A stretch of DNA of 64,000 nucleotides from Pseudovibrio exalbescens DSM 16456 (lineage in GTDB: Bacteria; Pseudomonadota; Alphaproteobacteria; Rhizobiales; Stappiaceae): assembly GCF_000422785.1 (NCBI RefSeq), contig NZ_AUGS01000010.1, positions 62,001-126,000 on the forward strand, written 5' to 3'. The number at the start of each line of letters is the position of its first letter. The stretch's first letter is position 1. Shown here piece by piece: positions 26,465 through 34,883 of the stretch. The notes beneath the pieces are model-generated. The model was not told the origin of the DNA. It ran no database searches and saw only the letters and a program-made list of their open reading frames with translations. The translations under genes were made by a program, and so were the position numbers.

Positions 26465-27763
26465 CTATGTCGGTATGTAACCAAACTGCATAGGTAGGTA
26501 GAGAATGATATCTGGCACCAGAACAAGCAGCAGCAAGGCTGCGAGGAGCAGAAGCACGAACGGCCAAACTTCGCGGATAATTTCTCCTAGAGGTATTTCC
26601 GCTATATTGCTGATGACGAACAGGACGACGCCATAGGGTGGCGTGATTAGTCCAATCATGATGTTCAGCGTGATAACAACGCCGAAGTAGATCAAATCAA
26701 TTCCCAGTGCAGTTGCAGTTGGCAAAAACAATGGCACTGCTATAAGGATCAAGGTGGTCGCATCCAGAAGACAGCCGAGCAGAAGGAATAGCACCATGAG
26801 AGCTATCATGAACATCGTGGGGGAGGTATTCAGGCTGCCAAGCCACCCTGCCACCAAGTTTGGGATGTTTTCACTCGCTACCATGTAGTTCAGGATAAGC
26901 GCGGAAGCGATGATCAGGCCGATGACTGAGGTAGACCGCGTGGCTTCAAGGAAGGCCTGATAGAACCCGGCCCATGTGAGGGTGCGGTAGAAGAAAACAG
27001 CCAAGATCAGCGCATAGAACGCAGCGACTGCAGCCGCCTCCGTTGGTGTGGTTGCTCCACCATAGATGCCAGTTAACAGTATGACCGGCAGCATCAGCGC
27101 TGGAAATGCCCGGAAAGTCACTCTTGGTATGTCGCGTAGCTCAACTTTCTCATCTTTTGGAAACTTGCGTTTGTGGGCGATGAGTATGTTGAAAACTATC
27201 AAGAATCCCGCAAGCACCAGCCCTGGAAGAATACCTCCCAAGAACAGATAGCCAATTGAGGTATCGGATACCAAGGCGTACATGATCATCGGAATTGATG
27301 GTGGAATGATTGGCCCGATTACGCTTGAGGCAGCAGTAATCGCTGCTGCAAAACCACGAGGATATCTGTCCTCCTTGACCATCATTTGAATGATGATTTT
27401 TCCCATGCCTGCAGCGTCAGCGATAGCTGACCCTGACATGCCGGAGAATATCAAACTTGCTACGACGTTGACTTGTGCAAGCCCTCCTCGGAAACGCCCA
27501 ACGATGGCTATGCAGAAATCCAATAGCCTATCGGTCACGGCGCTAGCGTTCATGATATTCGCGGCAATGATGAACAATGGCACAGCAAGCAGCACGAACG
27601 AGTTGAAAAGCCCATTAAGGCTCATCTCGGCAACCAGGCCCACATCTTGTCCGCTCAAAAGGAAAAAGGTAATGGCGGCTGCAAAGATGCTCAAGGCAAT
27701 CGGTGCCCCGATCATCGCGACCCCGAAAAGACAGGTAATCGCAGCAATAAAGGAAAAACTCAT
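26465..27763 (-). CDS. TRAP transporter large permease (DctM family)
   Basis: A 432-residue inner-membrane protein with about 11-12 helices, the normal size of DctM. Recognisable segments include 'MSGSAIADAAGMGKIIIQMMV', 'VIGPIIPPSIPMIMYAL' and the late 'LITPPYGVVLFVISNIA'. It is the sodium-coupled transport channel for an organic acid or sugar acid delivered by the binding protein. It follows dctQ by 29 bp. DctP, DctQ and DctM are all present, so the transporter is complete. Confidence 0.93.
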   Translation of the reverse strand: MSFSFIAAITCLFGVAMIGAPIALSIFAAAITFFLLSGQDVGLVAEMSLNGLFNSFVLLAVPLFIIAANIMNASAVTDRLLDFCIAIVGRFRGGLAQVNVVASLIFSGMSGSAIADAAGMGKIIIQMMVKEDRYPRGFAAAITAASSVIGPIIPPSIPMIMYALVSDTSIGYLFLGGILPGLVLAGFLIVFNILIAHKRKFPKDEKVELRDIPRVTFRAFPALMLPVILLTGIYGGATTPTEAAAVAAFYALILAVFFYRTLTWAGFYQAFLEATRSTSVIGLIIASALILNYMVASENIPNLVAGWLGSLNTSPTMFMIALMVLFLLLGCLLDATTLILIAVPLFLPTATALGIDLIYFGVVITLNIMIGLITPPYGVVLFVISNIAEIPLGEIIREVWPFVLLLLAALLLLVLVPDIILYLPMQFGYIPT

Positions 27764-27792
27764 AATCTTGTCTCGCTAAACCCAAATCAGAG

Positions 27793-28269
27793 CTATGTTG
27801 TGTTGCCTTGGTTCATGGCAGCTCTGAAGAGCCCGAATGCGCAGCGGATGATCACTGCAACGGCGAACAGAATGAAGACCGAATAGGCGAGATCGAACCG
27901 GATCCGAAGCATAGGTGTGCGATCAATGGCCATGAATGTTACGAAGTCCAGCATCTGTGGAAGCCCAACGGCGAAGGTGCCTCCCAACGCCAGACAGAAC
28001 AGGCCGGTATAGATGCGTTTGACGTGCGGAGGCGCTGCATCCCGCAGCATGGAAAACGCAACGTGGTCTTCGTTTCGCAACAAGAACGCTCCACCCCAGA
28101 AGACGACCCAGACATAAGCCAGCGTGCACGCTTCTGAGGTCCAGCCAAGCGGGGAGTTCAGGACATAGCGATAAAAAATCTGCAGCAAGAAGCAGAGAAA
28201 CATGGCAATCATCAAAATGACTGCCATGCCTTCCAGTCCGTGCTGCACTCGTTTGAGTGTCTTATGCAC
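27793..28269 (-). CDS. TRAP transporter small permease (DctQ family)
   Basis: A 158-residue membrane protein with four predicted helices. It contains the DctQ landmark 'FCFLLQIFYRYVLNSPLGWTSE' (shortened here: RYV-x-N-x-P-x-x-W-x-E) and 'WVVFWGGAFLLRNEDHVAF'. It pairs with the large permease to form the membrane unit. It lies 8 bp after the binding-protein gene in the same operon. Confidence 0.92.
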   Translation of the reverse strand: MHKTLKRVQHGLEGMAVILMIAMFLCFLLQIFYRYVLNSPLGWTSEACTLAYVWVVFWGGAFLLRNEDHVAFSMLRDAAPPHVKRIYTGLFCLALGGTFAVGLPQMLDFVTFMAIDRTPMLRIRFDLAYSVFILFAVAVIIRCAFGLFRAAMNQGNTT

Positions 28270-28277
28270 GGTTCACC

Positions 28278-29276
28278 TCACTTTACGGCGTTGACACGAT
28301 CAACAATGCCGTCGATCCAATCTTCTGCCAGACTACTGGACAGATACTCAGCTTGAACGTGAGTCCGGAATGCTTCGAGGTCAGGTGAATACACCTTGAG
28401 GCCCTGACTTTCGAAGAATGCTTCAAGCTGGGCTTCGTCCTCAATGCGCTTTTCATTGTTGAAAGCTGTGGCTGCTTGCGCGGCCTTAAGTACATTTTCC
28501 TGCTGTTCTTCGGTCAATGAATCGAATTTCTTCTTGGCCATGGACAGGAAAATGGCATCCACGAGGTGGTTGGTTTTGACTATTTGCTTGGTGACTTCGT
28601 AGAACTTAGCAGCACGTACTGTTGGGAGTGGGTTGTCTTGTCCGTCGACAGCACCGGTTTGAAGCGCGGTGTAAATCTCGCCAAATGCCATTGGCGTCGG
28701 GTTCGCTCCCAGTGCCTTCCCGAGAAATTGCCAAGCATCAGAGCCAGGCATGCGCAGGTTTACACCTTCTAGATCTTCGGGGCGTTGAACTTCCTGCTCG
28801 GTTCTCAGGTTGAGCTGGCGTGTTCCAAGGTAACCAACATCCAGGATCTTGATATTCATTTGATCGGCGACTTTTCCGTAAAACTCATCTCCGATGTCGG
28901 AGCGGAAAACCTTGGTGAGGTGTTCTGGGTCACGGATCAAATAACCAGCTGTAAAAGTCGACCATTCCGGGATTTGTTTCGAAATGTCGAATGCTGATAT
29001 CATTGCCATATCAAGGTTGCCGCGCTGCATTGCGATCGGCTCGGTACCTTGCTTGAACAACGAAGCATTGTAGTGAATTTCTACATCAAACTCACCTGGT
29101 GCGAGTTCCTCCAACTCATCTTTAAAGACAACAAGCATTTTTCCATGCCAATCTGTCTCTACAGCTGGGGTAGAAATTCTGAGTTGAACTGCATCATCGG
29201 CAAATGCTGGAATCCCCATTAGCATTGTTGCACCGAGTGCCGCACTCATTACTGTTTTTGCGGTGAATTTTGTCAC
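28278..29276 (-). CDS. TRAP transporter solute-binding protein (DctP family)
   Basis: A 332-residue periplasmic binding protein. The start is GTG with AGGGAGG 8 nt upstream. The signal peptide spans about residues 1-26 ('GIPAFADD'). The conserved ligand-binding Arg is in 'GVNLRMPGSDAW', followed by the family stretch 'FGEIYTALQTGAVDGQDN'. These features fit uptake of a carboxylate-containing ligand, commonly a sugar acid. It is the first gene of the operon and is divergent from the GntR regulator gene, with a palindromic operator between them. Confidence 0.93.
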   Translation of the reverse strand: MTKFTAKTVMSAALGATMLMGIPAFADDAVQLRISTPAVETDWHGKMLVVFKDELEELAPGEFDVEIHYNASLFKQGTEPIAMQRGNLDMAMISAFDISKQIPEWSTFTAGYLIRDPEHLTKVFRSDIGDEFYGKVADQMNIKILDVGYLGTRQLNLRTEQEVQRPEDLEGVNLRMPGSDAWQFLGKALGANPTPMAFGEIYTALQTGAVDGQDNPLPTVRAAKFYEVTKQIVKTNHLVDAIFLSMAKKKFDSLTEEQQENVLKAAQAATAFNNEKRIEDEAQLEAFFESQGLKVYSPDLEAFRTHVQAEYLSSSLAEDWIDGIVDRVNAVK

Positions 29277-29388
29277 TAAACAATCCTCCCTAGTGATGTT
29301 TGAATGAGATTTTTGCTCCCAGTCGACCGACTCGCAGCAATTCCTCCGCGCTCTGAGATTTCACACTAAACGGTTTCATATCAATTTA

Positions 29389-29413
29389 GTAGTACTACGA
29401 CTAACATGTTAGT
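29389..29413. promoter_or_regulatory. Palindromic operator region between dctP and gntR
   Basis: Two perfect palindromes sit side by side: GTAGTACTAC (29389-29398) and ACTAACATGTTAGT (29400-29413). They lie in the divergent promoter region of the TRAP operon and the GntR regulator. The 14-bp palindrome is the right size and shape for a GntR/FadR-subfamily dimer. Confidence 0.6.
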
Positions 29414-29491
29414 GATAAATCAAGAAAATGATTCCTGATATTTTTTGTTCATTTAGTTGATTCAAAACGGTGGGAGCGAATGTGAACCACA

Positions 29492-30175
29492 ATGGACGGA
29501 CACACAGAGATGAGCACCAAGACACGCACGAGCATGCGAGATAAGGCCTATCAGAACTTTTCTGATCTGCTTTTGAATTCACGCATTCAACCCGGCCAAT
29601 TTCTGACGCAAAAGGAACTGGTCGAGATAACTGATATGTCCTTGAGTACTGTTAGAGAGTTGATTCCGCGACTGGAAGCAGATGGTTTAATCCGTGCGAT
29701 TCCGCAGAGGGGGCTGCAGGTTACGCATATAGACCTGAACCTGATCAAGAACGCATTCGAACTGCGCTTGATCCTAGAAAAGCGTGCTATTGCTCACTTC
29801 ACGGAGTTCGCTGAGCAAGCGCTAATTGAGCGACTTTTGGACGAACATCAAACGGTCTTGGCGGCTGCAGAAAATGGTGCCGACAAATCTCTTTTAGAGA
29901 AAGCTCAGCTCACCGACTGGGAATTTCACGACACGATAATCGACTTTCTCGATAACGAAATCATTTCGAAAATCTATCGTGTGAACTCAATCAAGATCCG
30001 GCTCATTATATCTGAAAAGACGCGAATCTCGCCTTTTAGTCTGACGCGCGTTTTCTCAGAGCATTTGAAAATCTTGAATGCCGTGAAAGCCAGAGATGTG
30101 CAGGCCGCAGAAGTCGCACTCGAAGAACACATCCTCAGCGCTAAGAAACATTCATTTGAGACTAGCTTCCGCTGA
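29492..30175 (+). CDS. GntR-family (FadR/FCD) transcriptional regulator
   Basis: A 227-residue regulator. The N-terminal winged helix-turn-helix ('GQFLTQKELVEITDMSLSTVRELIPRLEADGLI' region, residues about 31-65) is followed by 'PQRGLQVTHID' and an all-helical FCD effector domain (residues 85-215). The FCD domain has metal-coordinating positions such as the Asp/His in 'DWEFHDTII'. FCD regulators usually sense sugar acids or other carboxylates. A start at 29510 is possible. It divides the TRAP/aldolase operon from the kinase/isomerase/aldolase operon and probably controls both through the operator region upstream. Confidence 0.9.
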   Translation: MDGHTEMSTKTRTSMRDKAYQNFSDLLLNSRIQPGQFLTQKELVEITDMSLSTVRELIPRLEADGLIRAIPQRGLQVTHIDLNLIKNAFELRLILEKRAIAHFTEFAEQALIERLLDEHQTVLAAAENGADKSLLEKAQLTDWEFHDTIIDFLDNEIISKIYRVNSIKIRLIISEKTRISPFSLTRVFSEHLKILNAVKARDVQAAEVALEEHILSAKKHSFETSFR

Positions 30176-30244
30176 TGCAATTCGGCGTTGTTTTGGGCGC
30201 TGAGCCGGCGAGCAAAAGCGCGAAGAAAACTATCTGGGGGACAG

Positions 30245-31834
30245 ATGACCCAAAAATATTACCTCGGCGTTGACGTTGGCTCGGCAAGTGTCCGGGCAGG
30301 GATTTTCAATGCAAAAGGACAGCGCCTTTCTTTTGCGGTTGAGGAGATCGACCAATACCATCCTAAGACCAATTTTGTTGAACAGTCCTCATCTAACATT
30401 TGGAAGAAGGTCTGCGTTGCAACCAGAACCGCGATTGCAGAATCCGGTGTCCCCACTGAAAACATCTGCTCGCTGGGTTTTGACGCAACTTGCTCACTGG
30501 TTGCATGCGACGAGAGGGGTATTGGTGTCTCTGTCTCCCAGGATGGCGAACCAGATCGGGATGTCATCATGTGGATGGATCATCGCGCTTCCGATGAAGC
30601 GGAGAAGATAAACGCCACTGGCCACCACGCGCTTAGATATGTTGGCGGCGAAGTTTCCGTCGAAATGCAACTACCCAAAGTGCTTTGGCTCAGGAAGAAC
30701 TTCCCTGATCGCTATGAACGCATATGGCGTTTTTTTGATTTGGCTGACTATCTTGTTTGGCGTGCAACGGGTGTTGATGCTGCAAGTGTATGCACATTGA
30801 CATGTAAGTGGAATTACCTGTCGCACGAGAACAAGATGCCGAGTGATCTTCTCGACTTGATCGGACTTCGTGATCTTCTACCGAAGATCCCTCCACGAGT
30901 AATGCAGCTTGGTGAAGCGGCGGGTCGGGTATCCGCTGACGCTGCCAAGCAGCTTGGCCTGCCAGAGCAGGTTGTTGTGGCAAGCGGCGTAATTGATGCT
31001 CATGCCGGGGGTATCGCTTTGATTGGCGGCGATCCTGAGGGCGGGCTGGCCTTAATCTCAGGAACATCCAATTGTCATATGGTTGTCAGCGCAGAGCCCG
31101 TAATGGTGCCCGGAGTTTGGGGGCCCTATCTGAATGCGATGTTGCCGAACTGGTGGCTCAGCGAAGGTGGGCAAAGTGCGGCTGGGGCTTTGGTGGATTG
31201 GACTGTTTCCCAATGCGGCTTTTGGCCTGAATTGCTACAGCAAGCTAAAGAGCGGGACACGCATCCATTTTCTCTTTTGAATGATTGGGTCAAGGATCTT
31301 CAGAAGGTCGACCAATATCCGACACGTGATTTGCATGTGTTGGGTGACCACCACGGAAATCGCTCTCCAAGAGCGAATCCAAATGCGCGCGGACTGGTGT
31401 CTGGTCTCACGTTGGAGACAGGACCGGACTTTTTGGCACGTATGTATCTGGCAACCCTCCAGGCCGTCGCTTATGGAACGCGGCACATTGTTGATGAGAT
31501 GACAGCGGCAGGGCACGAGATCTCGAAGGTCTATATTTGTGGCGGTGCCACGAAGAACCCTGTTTGGTTGCAGGAGTATGCCAACATAACCGGCCGCGAT
31601 ATCCAGTTAGCAGCAGAAGAAGACATGGTCACACTTGGCGCCGCCATCTTGGGTGCGGTTGCGGCAGAGCGTTTTCCTTCAATTCATGCGGCATGCACTG
31701 CTTTGGTTCGTCCTGGGAAGCGCATCCAATGCGATCCGCAGACGCGGGCGTTCCACGATGCGAAATATGAGGTGTACCTGAAACTCTACGATGAACGGGA
31801 ACACCACAAGGAAATTATGGGCCAGTGGGCTTAG
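30245..31834 (+). CDS. FGGY-family pentulose kinase (D-ribulokinase-like)
   Basis: About 529 residues from the ATG at 30245 (GGGGG upstream). It matches the FGGY pentulose kinase group of TIGR01315: 'YYLGVDVGSASVRAGIF', 'SLGFDATCSLV', 'VIMWMDHRASDEAEKINATG', 'CKWNYLSHE', 'GVIDAHAGGIALIG' and 'YICGGATKNPVWLQEYANI'. D10 is in the phosphate-1 loop and the catalytic Asp is in 'IDAHAGG'. Members phosphorylate D-ribulose or related ketopentoses. It is followed by an isomerase-like gene 28 bp downstream, so the pair may convert an aldose to a ketose phosphate. The exact sugar is unknown. Confidence 0.9.
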   Translation: MTQKYYLGVDVGSASVRAGIFNAKGQRLSFAVEEIDQYHPKTNFVEQSSSNIWKKVCVATRTAIAESGVPTENICSLGFDATCSLVACDERGIGVSVSQDGEPDRDVIMWMDHRASDEAEKINATGHHALRYVGGEVSVEMQLPKVLWLRKNFPDRYERIWRFFDLADYLVWRATGVDAASVCTLTCKWNYLSHENKMPSDLLDLIGLRDLLPKIPPRVMQLGEAAGRVSADAAKQLGLPEQVVVASGVIDAHAGGIALIGGDPEGGLALISGTSNCHMVVSAEPVMVPGVWGPYLNAMLPNWWLSEGGQSAAGALVDWTVSQCGFWPELLQQAKERDTHPFSLLNDWVKDLQKVDQYPTRDLHVLGDHHGNRSPRANPNARGLVSGLTLETGPDFLARMYLATLQAVAYGTRHIVDEMTAAGHEISKVYICGGATKNPVWLQEYANITGRDIQLAAEEDMVTLGAAILGAVAAERFPSIHAACTALVRPGKRIQCDPQTRAFHDAKYEVYLKLYDEREHHKEIMGQWA

Positions 31835-31862
31835 CAAACATAGTAAATTGGGAGGAAATACA

Positions 31863-33503
31863 ATGATTGAACTATCTACGAGCGAGCCATTGATCTCGAC
31901 CGAAGCTGACGAAGTGCTTGTCGTAACAAATGCGGACCTTAGAGAAAGCGCAAATGTCCCGTGTTGGCCTGTATACGAGGAGTTTTCTCATCTGCTGGAA
32001 AGGGAACTGGCCAGGCAGGGTTTCAAGATGAAGCGGGCACATCAATACGATCCTGCACGTAAGCATGGCTTCATCTCCTCACAGAAAGAAGGGTCCGAGT
32101 TGTTTGCGAGGATCGATCCGGACGCGCCGATCATTGTTCTTCTGACCGCTTGGCAGTACTCACACCACATCGCTCCTTCATTGGCTCATCATCGTGGCCC
32201 GATCCTGTTGATGGCGAATTTTGATGGAACCTGGCCGGGGCTTGTCGGCATGCTGTGTATGGCCGGAACACTCACGAGCCTCGGTGTCAACTACTCTCGT
32301 TTGTGGTCTGAAAACTGTGAGGATGTCTTTTTCCGTGATGGCCTGGCGGCCTGGCTGAAAGACGGCAAGATAGAGCACGACCTCTCTTATCTGGAAACCG
32401 TAGACCGTAACCACCCGGTTCTTAGCAGCCCTGCGAGTGAAGCTGGTATTAAAGTTGGCGAGCACATACTGAAACACAAAGCCATCTTGGGTTTGTTTGA
32501 TACCTTCTGCATGGGTATGATGAATGGGTTCTTCCCCCTGAAGGCGCTCACAAGTATCGGGATGCCGCTGGAGGCACTGTCGCAATCCGCACTCCTTGTT
32601 GAGATGGAGAAGGTTCCTCAGAAATTGCGCGAGGATTGTCTGAGCTTTTATGAAGCACGGGGTATGAGGTTCCAATATGGTGAGGACCCGGCCTCCGAGT
32701 TGACTAGGGAACAGGTGCTTGAACAGTGCGCGATGATGATTGCGATGGGCCGGTTCGCCAAGCGGTTTGGGCTCACAGCAGTTGGAGTTCAATATCAGCA
32801 GGGATTGAAAGACAGTTGTGCAGCGTCGGATTTTGCTGAAGGTGCAATCGGATCAACTGAGCGCTTTCCGATACCAGATGAGGATGGATCCATCATCTGT
32901 GAGGGCAAGCCCATCCCCTGCATCAACGAGGTCGACATGGGGACGGCTATTCCCCAAGCGATGCTTTTCCGCCTTCTGGATGCCATGGGATTGCCGTCTG
33001 AGACAACGCTTCACGACGTGCGTTGGGGATCTGAGTTTGACGGGACTTTCTATTGGGACTTTGAGATTTCCGGATCAGTGCCATTTGAGCATTTGAAGGG
33101 TGGTATTGCCGGTGCGACTGGCTATCGCCAGCCAGCGATGTTCTTTCCGAAGGGGGGCTCATCAATCGCTGGTCAATGCAAGGCGGGACGATTTGTTTGG
33201 GCGCGCGCTCACTATGAAGGCACCGCAGTGATCATGCATATTGGTACCGGCACAGCGGTTGAGCTTCCTGACCAGGAGTTTGAGCGGCGCCGTCGTGCCA
33301 CGACCTATGAATGGCCGCTTATGAACTGCGTGCTTGACGGGGTCGGGCGTGATGACTTGATGGCCGGTCATCAATCAAATCACATCACTGTCGCATATGT
33401 TCCAGAAACTGAGTTGCAAACGGTTCTGCAAGCTTTTGTTGCACAGGCCCTCACCCAGGGCATCTCTGTGAAAATAGCTGGCTCTGCCAAGCACCTACTC
33501 TAG
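31863..33503 (+). CDS. L-fucose/L-arabinose isomerase-like protein
   Basis: About 546 residues from the ATG at 31863, which has a strong GGGAGG site; a start at 31791 inside the kinase gene is unlikely. The fold signature is of the FucI/AraA superfamily: an N-terminal domain with 'IIVLLTAWQYSHHIAPSLAHH' (first 20 shown by position), then the metal-ligand region 'CINEVDMGTAIPQAML' with E356 and D358, and a C-terminal barrel. Family members use a divalent metal to interconvert aldoses and ketoses. It follows the pentulose kinase and precedes a DHDPS-family protein by 8 bp. Specificity cannot be assigned; it differs visibly from textbook FucI. Confidence 0.75.
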   Translation: MIELSTSEPLISTEADEVLVVTNADLRESANVPCWPVYEEFSHLLERELARQGFKMKRAHQYDPARKHGFISSQKEGSELFARIDPDAPIIVLLTAWQYSHHIAPSLAHHRGPILLMANFDGTWPGLVGMLCMAGTLTSLGVNYSRLWSENCEDVFFRDGLAAWLKDGKIEHDLSYLETVDRNHPVLSSPASEAGIKVGEHILKHKAILGLFDTFCMGMMNGFFPLKALTSIGMPLEALSQSALLVEMEKVPQKLREDCLSFYEARGMRFQYGEDPASELTREQVLEQCAMMIAMGRFAKRFGLTAVGVQYQQGLKDSCAASDFAEGAIGSTERFPIPDEDGSIICEGKPIPCINEVDMGTAIPQAMLFRLLDAMGLPSETTLHDVRWGSEFDGTFYWDFEISGSVPFEHLKGGIAGATGYRQPAMFFPKGGSSIAGQCKAGRFVWARAHYEGTAVIMHIGTGTAVELPDQEFERRRRATTYEWPLMNCVLDGVGRDDLMAGHQSNHITVAYVPETELQTVLQAFVAQALTQGISVKIAGSAKHLL

Positions 33504-33511
33504 AGAAAGCC

Positions 33512-34444
33512 ATGCAAGATCAAAACAAATATGCTGGTGTCTGGCCGGTAATGCTCACGCCGTTTACAGAGTCCCGGTCTATCGACTGGGACTCACTTGA
33601 GAGGCTGATCGATTGGTATATCGACGCCGGTGTTCATGGGCTCTTCGCGTCCTGTCAGTCTAGCGAGGTGTTTTTCCTTTCAGACCGGGAGAATTACGAG
33701 CTAACGAGGTTCGTGGTAGAGAAAGTTGACAAAAGAGTGCCTGTTGTTGCCTCAGGACATACTGCGACGCATGTTAGCGAGCAACTTGACCAGATAGCGG
33801 GGATTTCAGAAACCGGAGTAGATGCGGTCATTCTGATTTCCAATCGTTTTGCTCAAGAGGGTGAAGCTTCGTCCAAGGCACTCGAATGTGTTCAGAACAT
33901 TACCGAAAACACGCCTCTGGATCTCAATCTGGGTGTTTATGAATGTCCGTATCCATATAAGCGTTTGATGGATGATGCGATGGTGTCTTACTGCGCGACG
34001 AGTGGACGTTTTGTTTTCATCAAGGACACCAGCTGCGATCTTGGGATAATCGAGAAGCGTCTACGCTTGATTGAAGGATCACGCTTACAGCTTGCAAATG
34101 CAAATGCCCAGACGTTGCTTCGTACATACCAATTGGGAGGTAATGCCTATTCGGGGGTGATGGCCAATTTCCACCCTGAACTCTACGTCTGGCTCCATGA
34201 AAACTGGAAAACCAATCCGGAATTGGCTTTGAAGGTCTCAGATTTCCTGACGTTGGCCGCGGGTGTAGAAAGTTTCGGTTATCCAGTAAACGCCAAAGCG
34301 TTTCATCGGACTGCGGGTCGGTTTGACAACATCGCTTGCCGATCACGGCCGTATGCGAACTATGATGAAAGCTTCTTCCCGCTCGTAGTTGATAGTATGA
34401 CCCGCCTCGAAAAGGAGTTGCTGAACGAACTTCGGAAACCGTAA
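33512..34444 (+). CDS. DHDPS/N-acetylneuraminate-lyase family aldolase (paralogue 2)
   Basis: A 310-residue paralogue of the protein at 25409-26395. It has Schiff-base K171 ('FVFIKDTSCD'), catalytic Y143 ('GVYECPYPYKRL') and the same unusual CQSSE (48-52) in place of GTTGE. Both proteins also share 'GHVS/GHTA' and 'NANA' regions. Two copies in divergent operons around one GntR regulator suggest two related substrates or a heteromer. It is the last gene of the kinase/isomerase operon. The aldol or dehydratase reaction on a 2-keto-3-deoxy acid is expected from the family; the substrate is unknown. Confidence 0.85.
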   Translation: MQDQNKYAGVWPVMLTPFTESRSIDWDSLERLIDWYIDAGVHGLFASCQSSEVFFLSDRENYELTRFVVEKVDKRVPVVASGHTATHVSEQLDQIAGISETGVDAVILISNRFAQEGEASSKALECVQNITENTPLDLNLGVYECPYPYKRLMDDAMVSYCATSGRFVFIKDTSCDLGIIEKRLRLIEGSRLQLANANAQTLLRTYQLGGNAYSGVMANFHPELYVWLHENWKTNPELALKVSDFLTLAAGVESFGYPVNAKAFHRTAGRFDNIACRSRPYANYDESFFPLVVDSMTRLEKELLNELRKP

Positions 34445-34883
34445 GGCGGATATGTGCAGGGCCTTTCGGCTGCGGGCAGAACAATCAGTCGCCAAAGTGG
34501 TTTAAATAGGCTGCAGTATATGATTTGCTATTAACATATACTGCAGCATTTATATGAAGTGTTTGTCTGATACATTGTTTTGAAATTGTATTCAGATTTG
34601 TATATAGAGAATCCTACCAAGATATTCATCTTAATACTTTTGATGCTTTGCTCGTTGAGAGGAGCCAAGCGGGCATTGCGGATTTTATAAGGCGGCCTGT
34701 TTTTTAAAAACATATGACGTTTGGCAGTTTCTATTCTGCTACTTTGTATTGAGTAGATCATCTGCCATTTTCCCTTATGGTAGGTCCCCGAAAACTCAAG
34801 GGAATGCTAGAGTTCCCTTGCGCGGGGTCAGGTGTGCTGCTGTTCTGGCCTCCTTGGACCGACGCCAGCGCCGGGGGTGCCTG
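34445..34883. other. Gene-free interval before acetate kinase
   Basis: About 440 AT-rich bases. A strong inverted repeat (listed separately) lies near the left end. A frame opening at 34749 runs into acetate kinase, but its extra 45 residues are rich in Arg and unlike the family, so I treat 34749-34883 as leader. No other gene is supported. Confidence 0.5.
34510..34547. terminator. 13-bp inverted repeat, possible terminator of the kinase/isomerase operon
   Basis: GCTGCAGTATATG (34510-34522) and CATATACTGCAGC (34535-34547) are perfect inverted repeats with a 12-nt loop, 66 bp after the last gene of the operon. AT-rich sequence follows but no clean T run. It could instead be an operator. Confidence 0.45.

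Noticed and set aside
34749-34883. N-terminal extension of acetate kinase
   Set aside because: The 45 extra residues are Arg-rich and absent from the family; the family N-terminus begins exactly at the ATG at 34884.
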